Of a stretch of DNA of 64,000 bases, positions 1 to 8,280 are shown piece by piece. Both the position numbers and the translations under genes were made by a program. The stretch is from Fibrisoma limi BUZ 3 (GTDB lineage Bacteria; Bacteroidota; Bacteroidia; Cytophagales; Spirosomataceae), in the NCBI RefSeq assembly GCF_000296815.2, contig NZ_CAIT01000004.1, positions 248,001 through 312,000 of the forward strand, in the 5' to 3' direction. Numbering within the stretch: position 1 is the first letter of the stretch; every line of letters starts with the position of its first letter. A model generated the notes under the pieces. The model searched no databases. It was not told where the DNA came from and saw nothing but the letters and a program-made list of their open reading frames with translations.

Positions 1-1
1 G

Positions 2-754
2 GTTCGGCGGGCAGTTGCCGACGGCAAGTCGGTTCTGTTTATTAATACGACGGAACCCGAAGCCGAAACCCGGCGTATCAATCAGGCCCTGGGTAGTAGC
101 TGGCAGGTTCGAAAGACGTCAACGGAGTCAACGGTACCGGTAGGAAATGGGCTGACCGCGTTGCCGTATGCTATCACTACTTCCATCAATCAGTTCCCGG
201 TACCCGGCTACCCGGTGGCGGTGCAGCAGGGAGCGGGCAAGGTGGGCCTGAGTCTGATTAGTGAAACGTATCCCCTTAAACTCAGTGGCGACAGCGTTAC
301 GTACGACCGGATCTGGACGGCGATTCTGGCTCTGCTGCAACCTGCCGGCGTCAACAACGTAATCGTCGATGCACCGGCGATTGCGGGCCTGCCGACTGGC
401 GTGCGGCTCAATAACGTACCGACCCGGCCTGCCACGCTGGCCGTCAGCCGCGATACGGCTGTGCTGGCCTACTCTCCCCTCAACGGGCTATCGGCACAGG
501 CTACGTACCGGTTCAATCGGCCGGGCTGGCATACAATTCAGGATTCGTTGGCCGTGTATGCCTACGATCCGCAACGGGTAGGGTCGGTGGCCGGCAACCA
601 GTTACTGAATCAGTACGTTCGGGTGCATGCTGCCTATCAATCGGGCAGGGAAGTAACCGAGGCCGTGATTGACAATTCGGTTCCGAACTGGGTCTGGCTG
701 GTGCTGCTGCTGACTTGTCTGACGGCCCTCTGGCTTGAGCCGAAGCTGGGCTAA
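2..754 (+). CDS. Membrane-anchored hypothetical protein, C-terminal part
   Basis: The reading frame is open from the left edge of the window, so the gene starts upstream and only about 250 C-terminal residues are visible. The visible part is a long extracytoplasmic-looking segment ending in a hydrophobic stretch (residues VWLVLLLTCLTALWL) and a short charged tail, i.e. a C-terminal membrane anchor. The layout resembles the large BatA/aerotolerance-type membrane proteins of Bacteroidota, which have an N-terminal TM/vWA region and a C-terminal anchor. The diagnostic N-terminus is missing, so that assignment is a guess. It converges with the DUF819 gene, with only about 10 bp between the two stops and no obvious hairpin. 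Confidence 0.7.
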   Translation, partial: VRRAVADGKSVLFINTTEPEAETRRINQALGSSWQVRKTSTESTVPVGNGLTALPYAITTSINQFPVPGYPVAVQQGAGKVGLSLISETYPLKLSGDSVTYDRIWTAILALLQPAGVNNVIVDAPAIAGLPTGVRLNNVPTRPATLAVSRDTAVLAYSPLNGLSAQATYRFNRPGWHTIQDSLAVYAYDPQRVGSVAGNQLLNQYVRVHAAYQSGREVTEAVIDNSVPNWVWLVLLLTCLTALWLEPKLG

Positions 755-764
755 GAGGGGCCGG

Positions 765-1937
765 TCAGCGCAGCATCTCCGCGACCAGAATACCCAGGTA
801 CGTACCGATAGCGTTGCCGAGCGTGCCGACCAGGACGGCCGGCAGTTGCAGGTCAGCGCGGTTCAGACTCCTGGCCAGGGCCAGCGCCGACGTAGCGCCC
901 CCGATGTTAGCCTGCGACGCAATGCCCAGCACATCCCAATCCTGACGAAACAACGCCCCGAGTCCAAACAGCAGAACGGCGTGTATCAGCACCAGCAGCA
1001 AAATCATTCCGAACAGCACCAGGGCCAGTTCACCGTCGCGAAGCAGGGCCGCTACGTCGCAGTACGCCCCAATCACAGCCAGGAAAACATATATACCGAA
1101 TAGGCCGAGTAATTTGCTTCCGCTCAGGTTGTTGACGACGCGAAACTGTGCCAGAATCAGGGCTATGGTTGTCAGAACCAGAACGAACGGTAGGGTAGGA
1201 AACCAGGCTGCAATCTGTTTCGCGAGAAAAATAGCCGCAAATCCCAGTGCCAGCAGCAGGGCCAGGTCAGTGGGGCGGATGGTTTCAGCATCGGAGAACA
1301 GCGGTTGAGGAGCCGACCCGTCCTTCAAACCACTTGCGGGGGTTGCCAGTGGGGCCGGATTGACAACAGACGAAGGTAACTGGCGCGGAAACCGGCGCTG
1401 TAGCAGGCGGGGCAAGGCCAGCGTAGCCATCATCCAGAGCGTTGTCAGGATGTTGTCGGCGGCCGTGGCAGCAATAAACAGATTCCCGGCTTTCGATACG
1501 TTGTAATGGAGCGCGAGGGCGTGAAAGTTGATGCTGCCACCAATGTACGTGCCGGTAAACATACCGGCCAGCGCATAATGCAGTTCGCCTACCGTTTGCG
1601 GAGCCGCGAATACCCAAACACTTGTAAACACGCCGATGACCACACCCGCCGAGCCTATCAGGTACATGGTCAGCATGGGTAGGCCCGCCTGCCGAAGGTC
1701 TTTCAGGTTGACGCTGAGCAGAAGCAAAAACAGCGCAAACGGAGCCACGTAGCTGAAAATACCGTCGTACACGGGCGTTTCAGTCGTTGGAATAAGGCGC
1801 AGGTTTGCTTCAATGGCCGTGAGGACAATGACAAGCAGGGCGGTGCCCAGGTGCCGGAAGAACCGGCGCTGGCATAGCCATTCACAAACAACGACGTTCA
1901 GGCAAAGAACGAAGAGGATAAATAGCGAGTCTGTCAA
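765..1937 (-). CDS. DUF819 family integral membrane protein
   Basis: A very hydrophobic protein of about 390 residues with some ten predicted membrane segments and a central hydrophilic loop. The C-terminal motif QANIGGATSALALARSL followed by GTLGNAIGTYLG is typical of DUF819 (YjcL-like) permeases, whose substrate is generally unknown. There is no ATG near the N-terminus. The TTG at 1937 (MTDSLFILF...) starts where the family usually starts; another TTG at 1976 would add 13 residues. The acyl carrier protein gene upstream lies on the same strand and could be co-transcribed. Confidence 0.8.
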   Translation of the reverse strand: MTDSLFILFVLCLNVVVCEWLCQRRFFRHLGTALLVIVLTAIEANLRLIPTTETPVYDGIFSYVAPFALFLLLLSVNLKDLRQAGLPMLTMYLIGSAGVVIGVFTSVWVFAAPQTVGELHYALAGMFTGTYIGGSINFHALALHYNVSKAGNLFIAATAADNILTTLWMMATLALPRLLQRRFPRQLPSSVVNPAPLATPASGLKDGSAPQPLFSDAETIRPTDLALLLALGFAAIFLAKQIAAWFPTLPFVLVLTTIALILAQFRVVNNLSGSKLLGLFGIYVFLAVIGAYCDVAALLRDGELALVLFGMILLLVLIHAVLLFGLGALFRQDWDVLGIASQANIGGATSALALARSLNRADLQLPAVLVGTLGNAIGTYLGILVAEMLR

Positions 1938-2006
1938 GGAGAAGGCGGATTTGCAGTGGGCAGATGATTGCCACAATCTACTTATTTTCCGCCAACTGCC
2001 AATGCA

Positions 2007-2315
2007 TTACGCAGCGGTTTCAATATCGGCCTTGACCAACGAACTGGTTAGGCAGCGTTTTCGTCCAATCTGCTCGGCTACGTAGTATTCCATCTGCCGG
2101 ATGGTATGCAGCCGGTGCCATTCCTGATCGACGATGCGAATGCCATACCGGATTTCCAGTTGAACTAACAGGTCAATCCGGTCCAGGGAGTCCAAACCCA
2201 GATCGAGCGTTAAATCGGCTTCGTTGGTGAGCGCTTCCTGACGAACTCCCATTTCCCGTAACATGCGTCGCACGGGGGCATTCATTGAGTCTGTCATGTC
2301 AAAATCGTTTGTCAT
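2007..2315 (-). CDS. Acyl carrier protein
   Basis: A 102-residue acidic protein with the phosphopantetheine attachment motif LGLDSLDRIDL; the modified serine is about residue 43. It would carry acyl chains as a thioester for fatty-acid, polyketide or lipid-type synthesis in the cytoplasm. It is longer than the 78-residue housekeeping AcpP, has an N-terminal extension and a divergent C-terminus, and has no fab genes beside it. It is therefore more likely a specialised carrier than the primary-metabolism one. ATG start at 2315; an internal Met at 2297 is an alternative. The next gene downstream on the same strand is the DUF819 permease. Confidence 0.85.
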   Translation of the reverse strand: MTNDFDMTDSMNAPVRRMLREMGVRQEALTNEADLTLDLGLDSLDRIDLLVQLEIRYGIRIVDQEWHRLHTIRQMEYYVAEQIGRKRCLTSSLVKADIETAA

Positions 2316-2683
2316 CGCTCTGTTTACTTAATGGTTTCGTTTGCGTCCGGATACAAAGTGCGTGCGTATTGAGTTGGTAGCTCCGGGCGTCTGTACGTAA
2401 CTTTATGCAATAAGCAGGCCAGTCGATGCAAGTGGATTAGATAATGGCATTTGGGGAAGCTAATCGATTACTGCAACAAATTGGTTAACAGGATCGTATT
2501 GCAGATAAAAAATTACTGATAGGCCTCCTGGTCTTCCTCTGGCCCACACTAGACCTGATTTTCTCAGAAATCATCGGCAATACGTAGCCAGCAGGTGATA
2601 AGACGCCGATAAATCAGCCGGTTGTTAGCAAAATCTGGGCCAATAACATAGTTGTTAAATAGAGTATATGAGCCTTTGTGGCA
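2316..2683. other. Non-coding stretch upstream of the acyl carrier gene
   Basis: About 370 bp, AT-richer than its flanks, without a supported ORF on either strand. It must hold the promoter for the acyl carrier protein gene (minus strand), but no convincing TTG/TAnnTTTG pair was found. No repeat or RNA signature was recognised apart from the hairpin that follows it. Confidence 0.5.
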
Positions 2684-2717
2684 AGCCCGGCCTGGCTCAC
2701 GTGAGTCAGGCCGGGCT
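2684..2717 (-). terminator. Hairpin downstream of the TspO-like gene
   Basis: Two 17-base arms (2684-2700 and 2701-2717) pair with a single G/T-type mismatch and essentially no spacer; the core is GCCCGGCCTG / CAGGCCGGGC. It lies about 30 bp after the stop of the minus-strand gene ending at 2748, so it probably ends that transcript, although no long T-run follows. Confidence 0.65.
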
Positions 2718-2747
2718 GATTGTAAACGCGGTCGAATGATTCGTTAA

Positions 2748-3620
2748 TTAGTCAGCTTCCATATCGACAAGCGCCGTGGAAGACGGTTCAGTAATCGACG
2801 CGGGCGATGTATCAGCCGGATCGGTTGCCGGTTCCTGCTGGTTATCTGCCTGCGCATCCTGGAGCCGTTTAACGAAAACGCCGGCTAAAGCCACCGCCCA
2901 GGCAGCGGCCAGAGCGGCCACTTCGTCGTTACGTCCCCGCTGCTTAGCCGCAATACCAACGAAGGCCGTAATAAGCGTAAGCAGGTAATACGGATCGTTC
3001 AGGCGTTTTGACACAATGATTCCCAGACCGCCGGTGGCCGACAAAATACCGTACGCCCAGCGCCGGGCGGCAGCGGGCGACACGCGATAACCTGCCTGAA
3101 GCAGAAGATTAGCCCCGCTGACGACCGTAGCGGCCGTTAACCAGCCGGTGTAAAGGCTGATCGATTTGCGCAGTGTGTTTTCTGGTTCCGGTACTTCGGT
3201 TCGGCCGATTTCCAACTGACGGTGCAGACCCAACGACAGGGGCAGCAATGAAATGGTAGTCAATGCACCGCCCGCCCGGCTGGGCAAATCGGATTTCGAA
3301 AAGAAATAGCCGAAAACAAGATTCAGTGCATAGTTGGCCCACAGCCACGGCCGGGCGCTGGCATAGCGAGGATTGTTTTCCTGCGACGGAAGAGCCTGGT
3401 GAATCGCCAGACCAATGGTGCCGGTATAGATAACCGGCCAGGCAATGCCAAACGTTGCGTTGGCAGGCGTAGTCAGATTTAAATCCAGTTCCCGTTGTTG
3501 TTCATCGGCTATTTCCGTACGGAAGGCCCCCCGGCGCGGCCGACTGAAGAAGTACGTACCAATGATGCTGCCGATCACGAAAGCAGCTGTAGCATAGCGT
3601 TCAAGCTGGTTGTTTTTCAT
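2748..3620 (-). CDS. TspO/MBR-like multi-spanning membrane protein
   Basis: A 290-residue membrane protein. The segment LTTPANATFGIAWPVIYTG and the following helices resemble the tryptophan-rich TspO/MBR family (PPxxxFGxxWxxLY pattern). Several further helices and an acidic, low-complexity C-terminal tail (about residues 255-290, rich in Q, D, E, S, T) are extra to the classic five-helix protein. TspO proteins bind tetrapyrroles or lipids, but the function of this longer form is unknown. ATG start at 3620 (MKNNQLERY). A hairpin follows the stop, so it is probably monocistronic. The MarR gene upstream is on the same strand about 95 bp away and may regulate it. Confidence 0.6.
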   Translation of the reverse strand: MKNNQLERYATAAFVIGSIIGTYFFSRPRRGAFRTEIADEQQRELDLNLTTPANATFGIAWPVIYTGTIGLAIHQALPSQENNPRYASARPWLWANYALNLVFGYFFSKSDLPSRAGGALTTISLLPLSLGLHRQLEIGRTEVPEPENTLRKSISLYTGWLTAATVVSGANLLLQAGYRVSPAAARRWAYGILSATGGLGIIVSKRLNDPYYLLTLITAFVGIAAKQRGRNDEVAALAAAWAVALAGVFVKRLQDAQADNQQEPATDPADTSPASITEPSSTALVDMEAD

Positions 3621-3715
3621 TACGACTTTTGATTGTTAAGACGCTATGAAACAACTTCACTCCATAAATTTTGTTCGGTAATGTACTTAATTTAATTATG
3701 TAGGATAAGATTGTA

Positions 3716-4372
3716 TTAATAAATGTTGTTTTTAATTAACTCGGTAATTGAGCCATCGCGGTTGTTCAGGAAAATGGGGTTATGAAACGAATGCAGTTTT
3801 TGCAGTAATCCGACCAGCACCATCTTCTCGGTTGTAGTCAGATTACCACCCATAAGAATCGCGATTTGTCCCATAAGGGGCCACATTCCCATCAGGAGTT
3901 CCTGACCCCTGGGCGTCAATTGCAGTCGTTTACTGCGTTTATCGGTTTCATCGGCATACTGCTCTACCAGCCCATTGGCCAGCAACCGCCGGATGATTTC
4001 CGTACCGGTGGTTTTCTCATGGATATTGCGCTCGATGAGGGCGATTTTGGTCAGGGGCTGGTGCTGCCAGAGGGTGGCTAGGTACGTGAAGTCATCAAGC
4101 GTAACTAATGGGGTGTTCTCCAGGCCTTTCTTGGCGTATAGCTTGGAGTATCGATTCAGGAACCCGATCATGATGCCGATGTAAACATCGGGCGTCTGGT
4201 ACGCATCGCGGGTGTAGTCGCTATGTTGAGCGTGCTCAGCGGCCGAGGTAAGCAGGTGTTGGTTCAGCCAGGCGACAAAATTGAACAGCGTCTGCTGGTC
4301 GGAGTTGGGCTGGTCACGCTCAAAACTTTCCAGATGGCCGATCAATTCCTGAATGAGCTGGTAATTTTTCAT
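3716..4372 (-). CDS. MarR family transcriptional regulator
   Basis: A 218-residue cytoplasmic DNA-binding protein. The winged-helix region (about residues 95-165) contains LTKIALIERNIHEKTTGTEI, then the turn and wing RRLLANGLVEQYADETDKRSKR ending in LTPRGQELL, the usual MarR layout. It is longer than the typical 140-160 residues because of N- and C-terminal helices that would form the dimer interface. It could control itself and the TspO-like gene just downstream. The 200-bp gap to the divergent BlaI gene carries the BlaI control region. Confidence 0.88.
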   Translation of the reverse strand: MKNYQLIQELIGHLESFERDQPNSDQQTLFNFVAWLNQHLLTSAAEHAQHSDYTRDAYQTPDVYIGIMIGFLNRYSKLYAKKGLENTPLVTLDDFTYLATLWQHQPLTKIALIERNIHEKTTGTEIIRRLLANGLVEQYADETDKRSKRLQLTPRGQELLMGMWPLMGQIAILMGGNLTTTEKMVLVGLLQKLHSFHNPIFLNNRDGSITELIKNNIY

Positions 4373-4510
4373 AACGACGGATTAACGTACGGTTCTTCTG
4401 GCGAAAGTACGAAACCCTAAAAACATATGCAGGTTATTCGGGCTGACGGCGTATCTGATCCGTACCCAACAACATTTTTCTGTCAATCCCAATTCAATTT
4501 CCAACAAAAT

Positions 4511-4555
4511 AACTAAAGTGTTAGTTGTAAAACTAAATGATTAGTCATACCTTTC
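4511..4555 (+). promoter_or_regulatory. BlaI-type promoter with two operator dyads
   Basis: Two dyads repeat 20 bp apart: AACTAAAGTGTTAGTT at 4511-4526 (perfect 6-bp arms) and AACTAAATGATTAGTC at 4531-4546 (one arm mismatch). They overlap a Bacteroidota-type promoter: TTG at 4525-4527, a 20-bp spacer, then TACCTTTC at 4548-4555 (7 of 8 with TAnnTTTG). The repressor gene starts at 4577. BlaI/MecI repressors bind such short dyads as dimers, so this is very probably the autoregulatory operator for the three-gene unit. Confidence 0.75.
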
Positions 4556-4576
4556 GTTCACTAAAGTACAGACCGT

Positions 4577-4969
4577 ATGCAACTCCGTGAACTCACTAAG
4601 GCTGAGGAAGAAATTATGCGTGTTCTCTGGAAGCTTAAGAAGGGCTTCGTGAAGGACATACTGGCCGAACTGCCGGAGTCGGACCGTACGGACGGACCGG
4701 CCAAACCGGCTTACAATACCGTGTCGACGATTGTTCGGATTCTGGAAAAGAAAGGGCTGGTGGGTTATACGGCCTACGGCAAAACGCACGAGTACTACCC
4801 GCTGATTACGGAGGAGCAGTACCGGCGTTTCCAGACGGAGCAGTTAATGACCAATTATTTCGACGGGTCGCTGAAGAAACTGGTGTCATTCTTCGTCAGG
4901 GAGAAGAACCTGAGCCTGAAGGAAGCCGATGAGATTATTCAACTCCTAAACAAAGAGAAAGAGCAATGA
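4577..4969 (+). CDS. BlaI/MecI/CopY family transcriptional repressor
   Basis: A 130-residue winged-helix repressor. LTKAEEEIMRVLWKL opens the family domain, and AYNTVSTIVRILEKKGLV (about residues 45-62) is the recognition helix region. The C-terminal third is the dimerisation part, which in BlaI proper is cut when the M56 sensor is activated. Its stop overlaps the start of the first M56 gene (ATGA), so repressor and protease are translationally coupled, the classic BlaI-BlaR1 arrangement. No beta-lactamase gene is nearby, so the regulon is probably not antibiotic resistance. Two operator-like dyads lie just upstream. Confidence 0.92.
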   Translation: MQLRELTKAEEEIMRVLWKLKKGFVKDILAELPESDRTDGPAKPAYNTVSTIVRILEKKGLVGYTAYGKTHEYYPLITEEQYRRFQTEQLMTNYFDGSLKKLVSFFVREKNLSLKEADEIIQLLNKEKEQ

Positions 4970-6498
4970 GCGCCCTCGACTATTTCTTCAAGGCCAATCT
5001 GTTTCTGCTGCTGTTCTACGGCTGCTACTGGTTGCTGCTACGTCGGCATACGTTCTTCGGTCTCAACCGGGCGTATCTGCTCGGCGCAGTGGCAACGTCG
5101 TTGCTGCTGCCGCTGGTTGAATTGCCCAATCAGGCTGCCGAAACGATGCCCGTTCCGGTGGGCGTCATTGTGCTGCCGACGGTTGAAGCGGTGCCGGCGG
5201 TTTCCGCAGATAGGCCGGCCGAAACGAATTGGGAAGCGATCGGCCAGTGGGCGTACGTATTGGTGGCTGTTCTGCTGCTCGTGCGGCTGGGAGTCCGTTT
5301 ATTCGGGTTGGGTCAGCTTATTCGCCGATCGCCACAGGAGCTACAGAACGGCTTTGTACTGGTTCAGCCGATTGACGAGCAGTTGCCTACGTTTTCGTTC
5401 TTTCGCTACGTTGTGCTGAACCCGGCCGATGGGCATAACGAACTGATCCTGCGTCACGAACTGGTTCACGTTCGGCAGTGGCATAGCGCCGACATACTCG
5501 CGCTGGAAATGCTGAGGGCTGTGTGCTGGCTGTGCCCAGCGCTGTGGTTATACGACCGGGCAATCCGTCAGGTACACGAGTTTCAGGCGGATCAGGCGGC
5601 TGCTCAATCGGCAACCTACGCCCGTTTTCTGGTGGCGTACGCGTTTGGGGTTCAGCCTGATTCGCTGGCCAATGGCTTCTTCAATCCGTCACTGCTGCGG
5701 CAACGGCTCCAGATGCTGGGTCGGCGGGCAACGAGCCGGTGGGCGATGGGCAAGTATGCCCTCGTGCTGCCGCTGGCGCTTGGGCTGCTGGCCATGACCA
5801 GCGTGCCGGAGGAAGTCGCGGCAATTGCGGATGAACCCGCTGATAAGTTCATTACAATTTCTGGCCGGATAACCGCCCCCGATGGTAAACCGTTGCCAGG
5901 AGCAACTATTGAGGTAAAAGGAGCTACCCGCGGCACATCCACTGATCTGCAGGGGCGATACGTGTTCTCCCATGTGTTTGGAAAAGATACGCTGGTCGTA
6001 GGTTTCGTTGGTTTTAAAAACCAGGAAGTGCCCGTAAACAACCGGACGGTGATCAATGTGCAACTGGCTCCTCAGAAGAAGAAAGTAGGTCAGGGCAGTG
6101 GTACAAAGAACCGACTAAATCCAGAAAAGCAGCAGGATAAACGGACAAGCCAGGCGGCACCACCACCGTCAGGTGCTGTAAAACCGCAGTTCACAGCCAT
6201 ACATGACAATAGCCCTAACGCCAGGTACTTACTGGTCAATGATGTGAAGCCGCGTTCGTATAATGCTGTCGATTCAATGTTTACTAAGGGACGATCCAGC
6301 ATACGCGTCCGGGGCCTTAGGCCATTCGGGGAAAATCCGTTGTACATCGTTGACGGCGTTCGTACTACGGCTGATACGTTGATGACTCTCAATCCAAAAG
6401 ACATTCAAAACGTTGAGGTGGTCAAATCTGATATGTCGGCTATGTATGGGAAGAAAGCAAAAGATGGAGTCGTCATTATAACCATGAAGAAATCATGA
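4966..6498 (+). CDS. M56 (BlaR1-like) membrane protease fused to CarboxypepD_reg and TonB plug-like domains
   Basis: 510 residues. The N-terminal four-helix membrane part holds the zinc site HELVH (164-168) with the third ligand in HEFQAD (E205), as in BlaR1/MecR1 peptidases. After a last membrane helix (about 263-279) the BlaR1 sensor domain is absent. Instead there is a CarboxypepD_reg-like beta domain (about 297-368, GKPLPGATIEVKG), a basic linker, and a segment like a TonB-receptor plug (446-508, SIRVRG, NPLYIVDG, KDGVVIIT). These extra domains would be periplasmic. It overlaps the BlaI stop upstream and the next M56 gene downstream by 4 bp each. The natural reading is a sensor/protease that inactivates the repressor; the plug-like tail as sensor is inference. 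Confidence 0.88.
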   Translation: MSALDYFFKANLFLLLFYGCYWLLLRRHTFFGLNRAYLLGAVATSLLLPLVELPNQAAETMPVPVGVIVLPTVEAVPAVSADRPAETNWEAIGQWAYVLVAVLLLVRLGVRLFGLGQLIRRSPQELQNGFVLVQPIDEQLPTFSFFRYVVLNPADGHNELILRHELVHVRQWHSADILALEMLRAVCWLCPALWLYDRAIRQVHEFQADQAAAQSATYARFLVAYAFGVQPDSLANGFFNPSLLRQRLQMLGRRATSRWAMGKYALVLPLALGLLAMTSVPEEVAAIADEPADKFITISGRITAPDGKPLPGATIEVKGATRGTSTDLQGRYVFSHVFGKDTLVVGFVGFKNQEVPVNNRTVINVQLAPQKKKVGQGSGTKNRLNPEKQQDKRTSQAAPPPSGAVKPQFTAIHDNSPNARYLLVNDVKPRSYNAVDSMFTKGRSSIRVRGLRPFGENPLYIVDGVRTTADTLMTLNPKDIQNVEVVKSDMSAMYGKKAKDGVVIITMKKS

Positions 6499-7904
6499 GC
6501 GTCCTCGATTATTTTCTCAAAGCCAATCTGTTTCTGCTGCTGTTCTACGGCTGCTACTGGCTGCTGCTACGTCGGCATACGTTCTTCAGCCTGAATCGGG
6601 CGTATCTGCTGGCTTCACTGGTCGCTTCGTTGGTTTTGCCGCTGGCTGAACTGCCCAATCAGGCCAGTCAGACACTGCCGGTAAATGTAATGACGCTGCC
6701 AGCTATTTCGGTAGGAGCAGGCCCCGAATCGTCGGATTTGTTTTCGCTGCCCATGCTGCTGTGGCTGGTGTACGGCATCGGCGTCGTTTTCATGCTTTTT
6801 CAGCTTGGGCGCAATGTCTGGTGGGTATTTCAGCTAATAAACCGCGGCCAGCGGCAAAATGCATTAACGTATATAGGTATACGTTTGCCTGATGATGTGA
6901 TTAGCTCGTTTTCCTTCGGGCCGTATCTGGTGCTGAATCGCAGCGATGCCCTGGCAGCCGACGAGGCTGTGCTACGTCATGAGGAAGCTCACATTCGACA
7001 AATGCATACACTTGACATACTGCTTGTAGAATGTATGCGGGCTCTATTCTGGTTCAATCCGGTGCTGTGGCTGTATAAACGATCGCTGCAACAGGTACAC
7101 GAATACCTCGCCGACCAGGCCGCCAGCCAGCTCATTAACCCGTCGGATTACGCCCGGACACTGGTAGCCTACTCGCTCAACGTACCGGTGGCCGCGCTGA
7201 CTACCGCTTTTGTATCAATTAGTAACCTCAAACAACGAATCCATATGTTACAGAAACCTGCAACGCACCGCCGGGCTTTGCTTAGCTACGCGGCCGTACT
7301 GATCCCGGCAACTCTCCTCTGGATGTGTATCCAGAAAGACACCGAACTGACCTCTCCGAAGGGAGAAACCATTGAGGTGAATCAATCCGCCCGGCAGGCT
7401 GGTGTTGACGGCGAAGTTTACACGGTAGTTGAAAATCACCCGGAGTTTGTGGGCGGGATGGAAGGATTAAGTGAGTACCTCAGTAAGAACTTACGGTATC
7501 CGGCCGCGGCCGAACGCGCTAATGTTCAGGGAAAGGTGTTTGTCAATTTCGTCGTCACAAAAGAGGGGAATGTTGCTGATGTTAAGATATTAAAAGGCAT
7601 CGGCTTCGGGGCGGATGAAGAGGCCGTTCGTGTTATGCAAAAGATGCCGCGCTGGAAGCCCGGCACACAGGACGGGAAGCCGGTAAATGTGCGCTATAAC
7701 CTACCAATCAATTTCCAGTTAAAAGCTGACACGCCGTCGACGAGTGAAGGGCAAGGTAGCTTGCCAGGAGTGAAACGGTGGATCATTGACGGTAAAGAAT
7801 ATACAAACGAAGAGTTTCAGAAGCTTAAACTGGCACCCAACACAATCAAGCGCATGGATGTTAATAAAGAGGAAGGGGTTATATCAATCACAACAAGAAA
7901 ATAG
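6495..7904 (+). CDS. M56 (BlaR1-like) membrane protease fused to TonB C-terminal domain
   Basis: 469 residues, a tandem paralogue of the preceding protein: the first 60 residues are almost the same. The zinc motif is HEEAH (162-166) with the third ligand in HEYLAD (E203). After the last membrane helix (about 262-279) comes a TonB C-terminal domain (about 318-409: GGMEGLSEYLSKNLRYP, GKVFVNFVV, MPRWKPG, PINF). A short tail follows (about 428-469, WIIDGKEY through GVISITTRK) that again resembles the end of a plug domain. It overlaps the previous gene by 4 bp and ends just before a strong terminator, closing the operon. TonB-fused M56 proteins occur in Bacteroidota; their partner receptors are usually unknown. 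Confidence 0.88.
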   Translation: MSVLDYFLKANLFLLLFYGCYWLLLRRHTFFSLNRAYLLASLVASLVLPLAELPNQASQTLPVNVMTLPAISVGAGPESSDLFSLPMLLWLVYGIGVVFMLFQLGRNVWWVFQLINRGQRQNALTYIGIRLPDDVISSFSFGPYLVLNRSDALAADEAVLRHEEAHIRQMHTLDILLVECMRALFWFNPVLWLYKRSLQQVHEYLADQAASQLINPSDYARTLVAYSLNVPVAALTTAFVSISNLKQRIHMLQKPATHRRALLSYAAVLIPATLLWMCIQKDTELTSPKGETIEVNQSARQAGVDGEVYTVVENHPEFVGGMEGLSEYLSKNLRYPAAAERANVQGKVFVNFVVTKEGNVADVKILKGIGFGADEEAVRVMQKMPRWKPGTQDGKPVNVRYNLPINFQLKADTPSTSEGQGSLPGVKRWIIDGKEYTNEEFQKLKLAPNTIKRMDVNKEEGVISITTRK

Positions 7905-7934
7905 GAAGCGAACGCTAATCAGGTAAGAATACAA

Positions 7935-7964
7935 AAAAGCCCGTCAGGTATCTGGCGGGCTTTT
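7935..7964 (+). terminator. Rho-independent terminator of the BlaI/M56 operon
   Basis: The stem AAAAGCCCGTCAG (7935-7947) pairs with CTGGCGGGCTTTT (7952-7964) around a GTAT loop, with one G-T wobble and a terminal T-run. It lies about 30 bp after the stop at 7904. This is the most canonical terminator in the window. Confidence 0.9.
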
Positions 7965-8192
7965 CGCATTATCCGTCTTTACGTTACTCAATTCTATATG
8001 CTATAGACGCTCAAAGGGAGGATTGGTCATGTCCGGCTACTACTGATCTTACTGAACGGTTGTTTTGGAGCTTACTACGTCTATAAATCTGCTTTCGCGA
8101 CTACCCTCTACATAGACAACTATCAGAGAAACCTTTTAAGCGGAAAACAAAAAAATATAAAAATAATAACAAAAGCAGGAGAGTATAGGAAA
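7965..8192. other. Intergenic region upstream of SusC
   Basis: About 230 bp between the operon terminator and the SusC promoter. It becomes strongly A-rich at its right end (about 8140-8175). No ORF or RNA gene was recognised. Confidence 0.4.
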
Positions 8193-8193
8193 G

Positions 8194-8220
8194 TTGCGTA
8201 CCTGGATGTGATAATATTTG
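8194..8220 (+). promoter_or_regulatory. Candidate promoter of the SusC/SusD operon
   Basis: TTG at 8194-8196 and AATATTTG at 8213-8220 (7 of 8 with TAnnTTTG) with a 16-bp spacer, slightly short for the Bacteroidota -33/-7 pattern. It lies 60 bp before the ATG at 8281 and would make the upstream TTG at 8218 part of the promoter, which supports the ATG start. Confidence 0.5.
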
Positions 8221-8280
8221 ACTCATTATTATCTGTTGCACGCTTACAGTTCATTTACCCGAACCCTTAACCTTAATTCT

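Noticed and set aside
8218-8280. TTG start upstream of SusC
   Set aside because: It overlaps a candidate -7 promoter element, and the signal peptide starts at the ATG at 8281.
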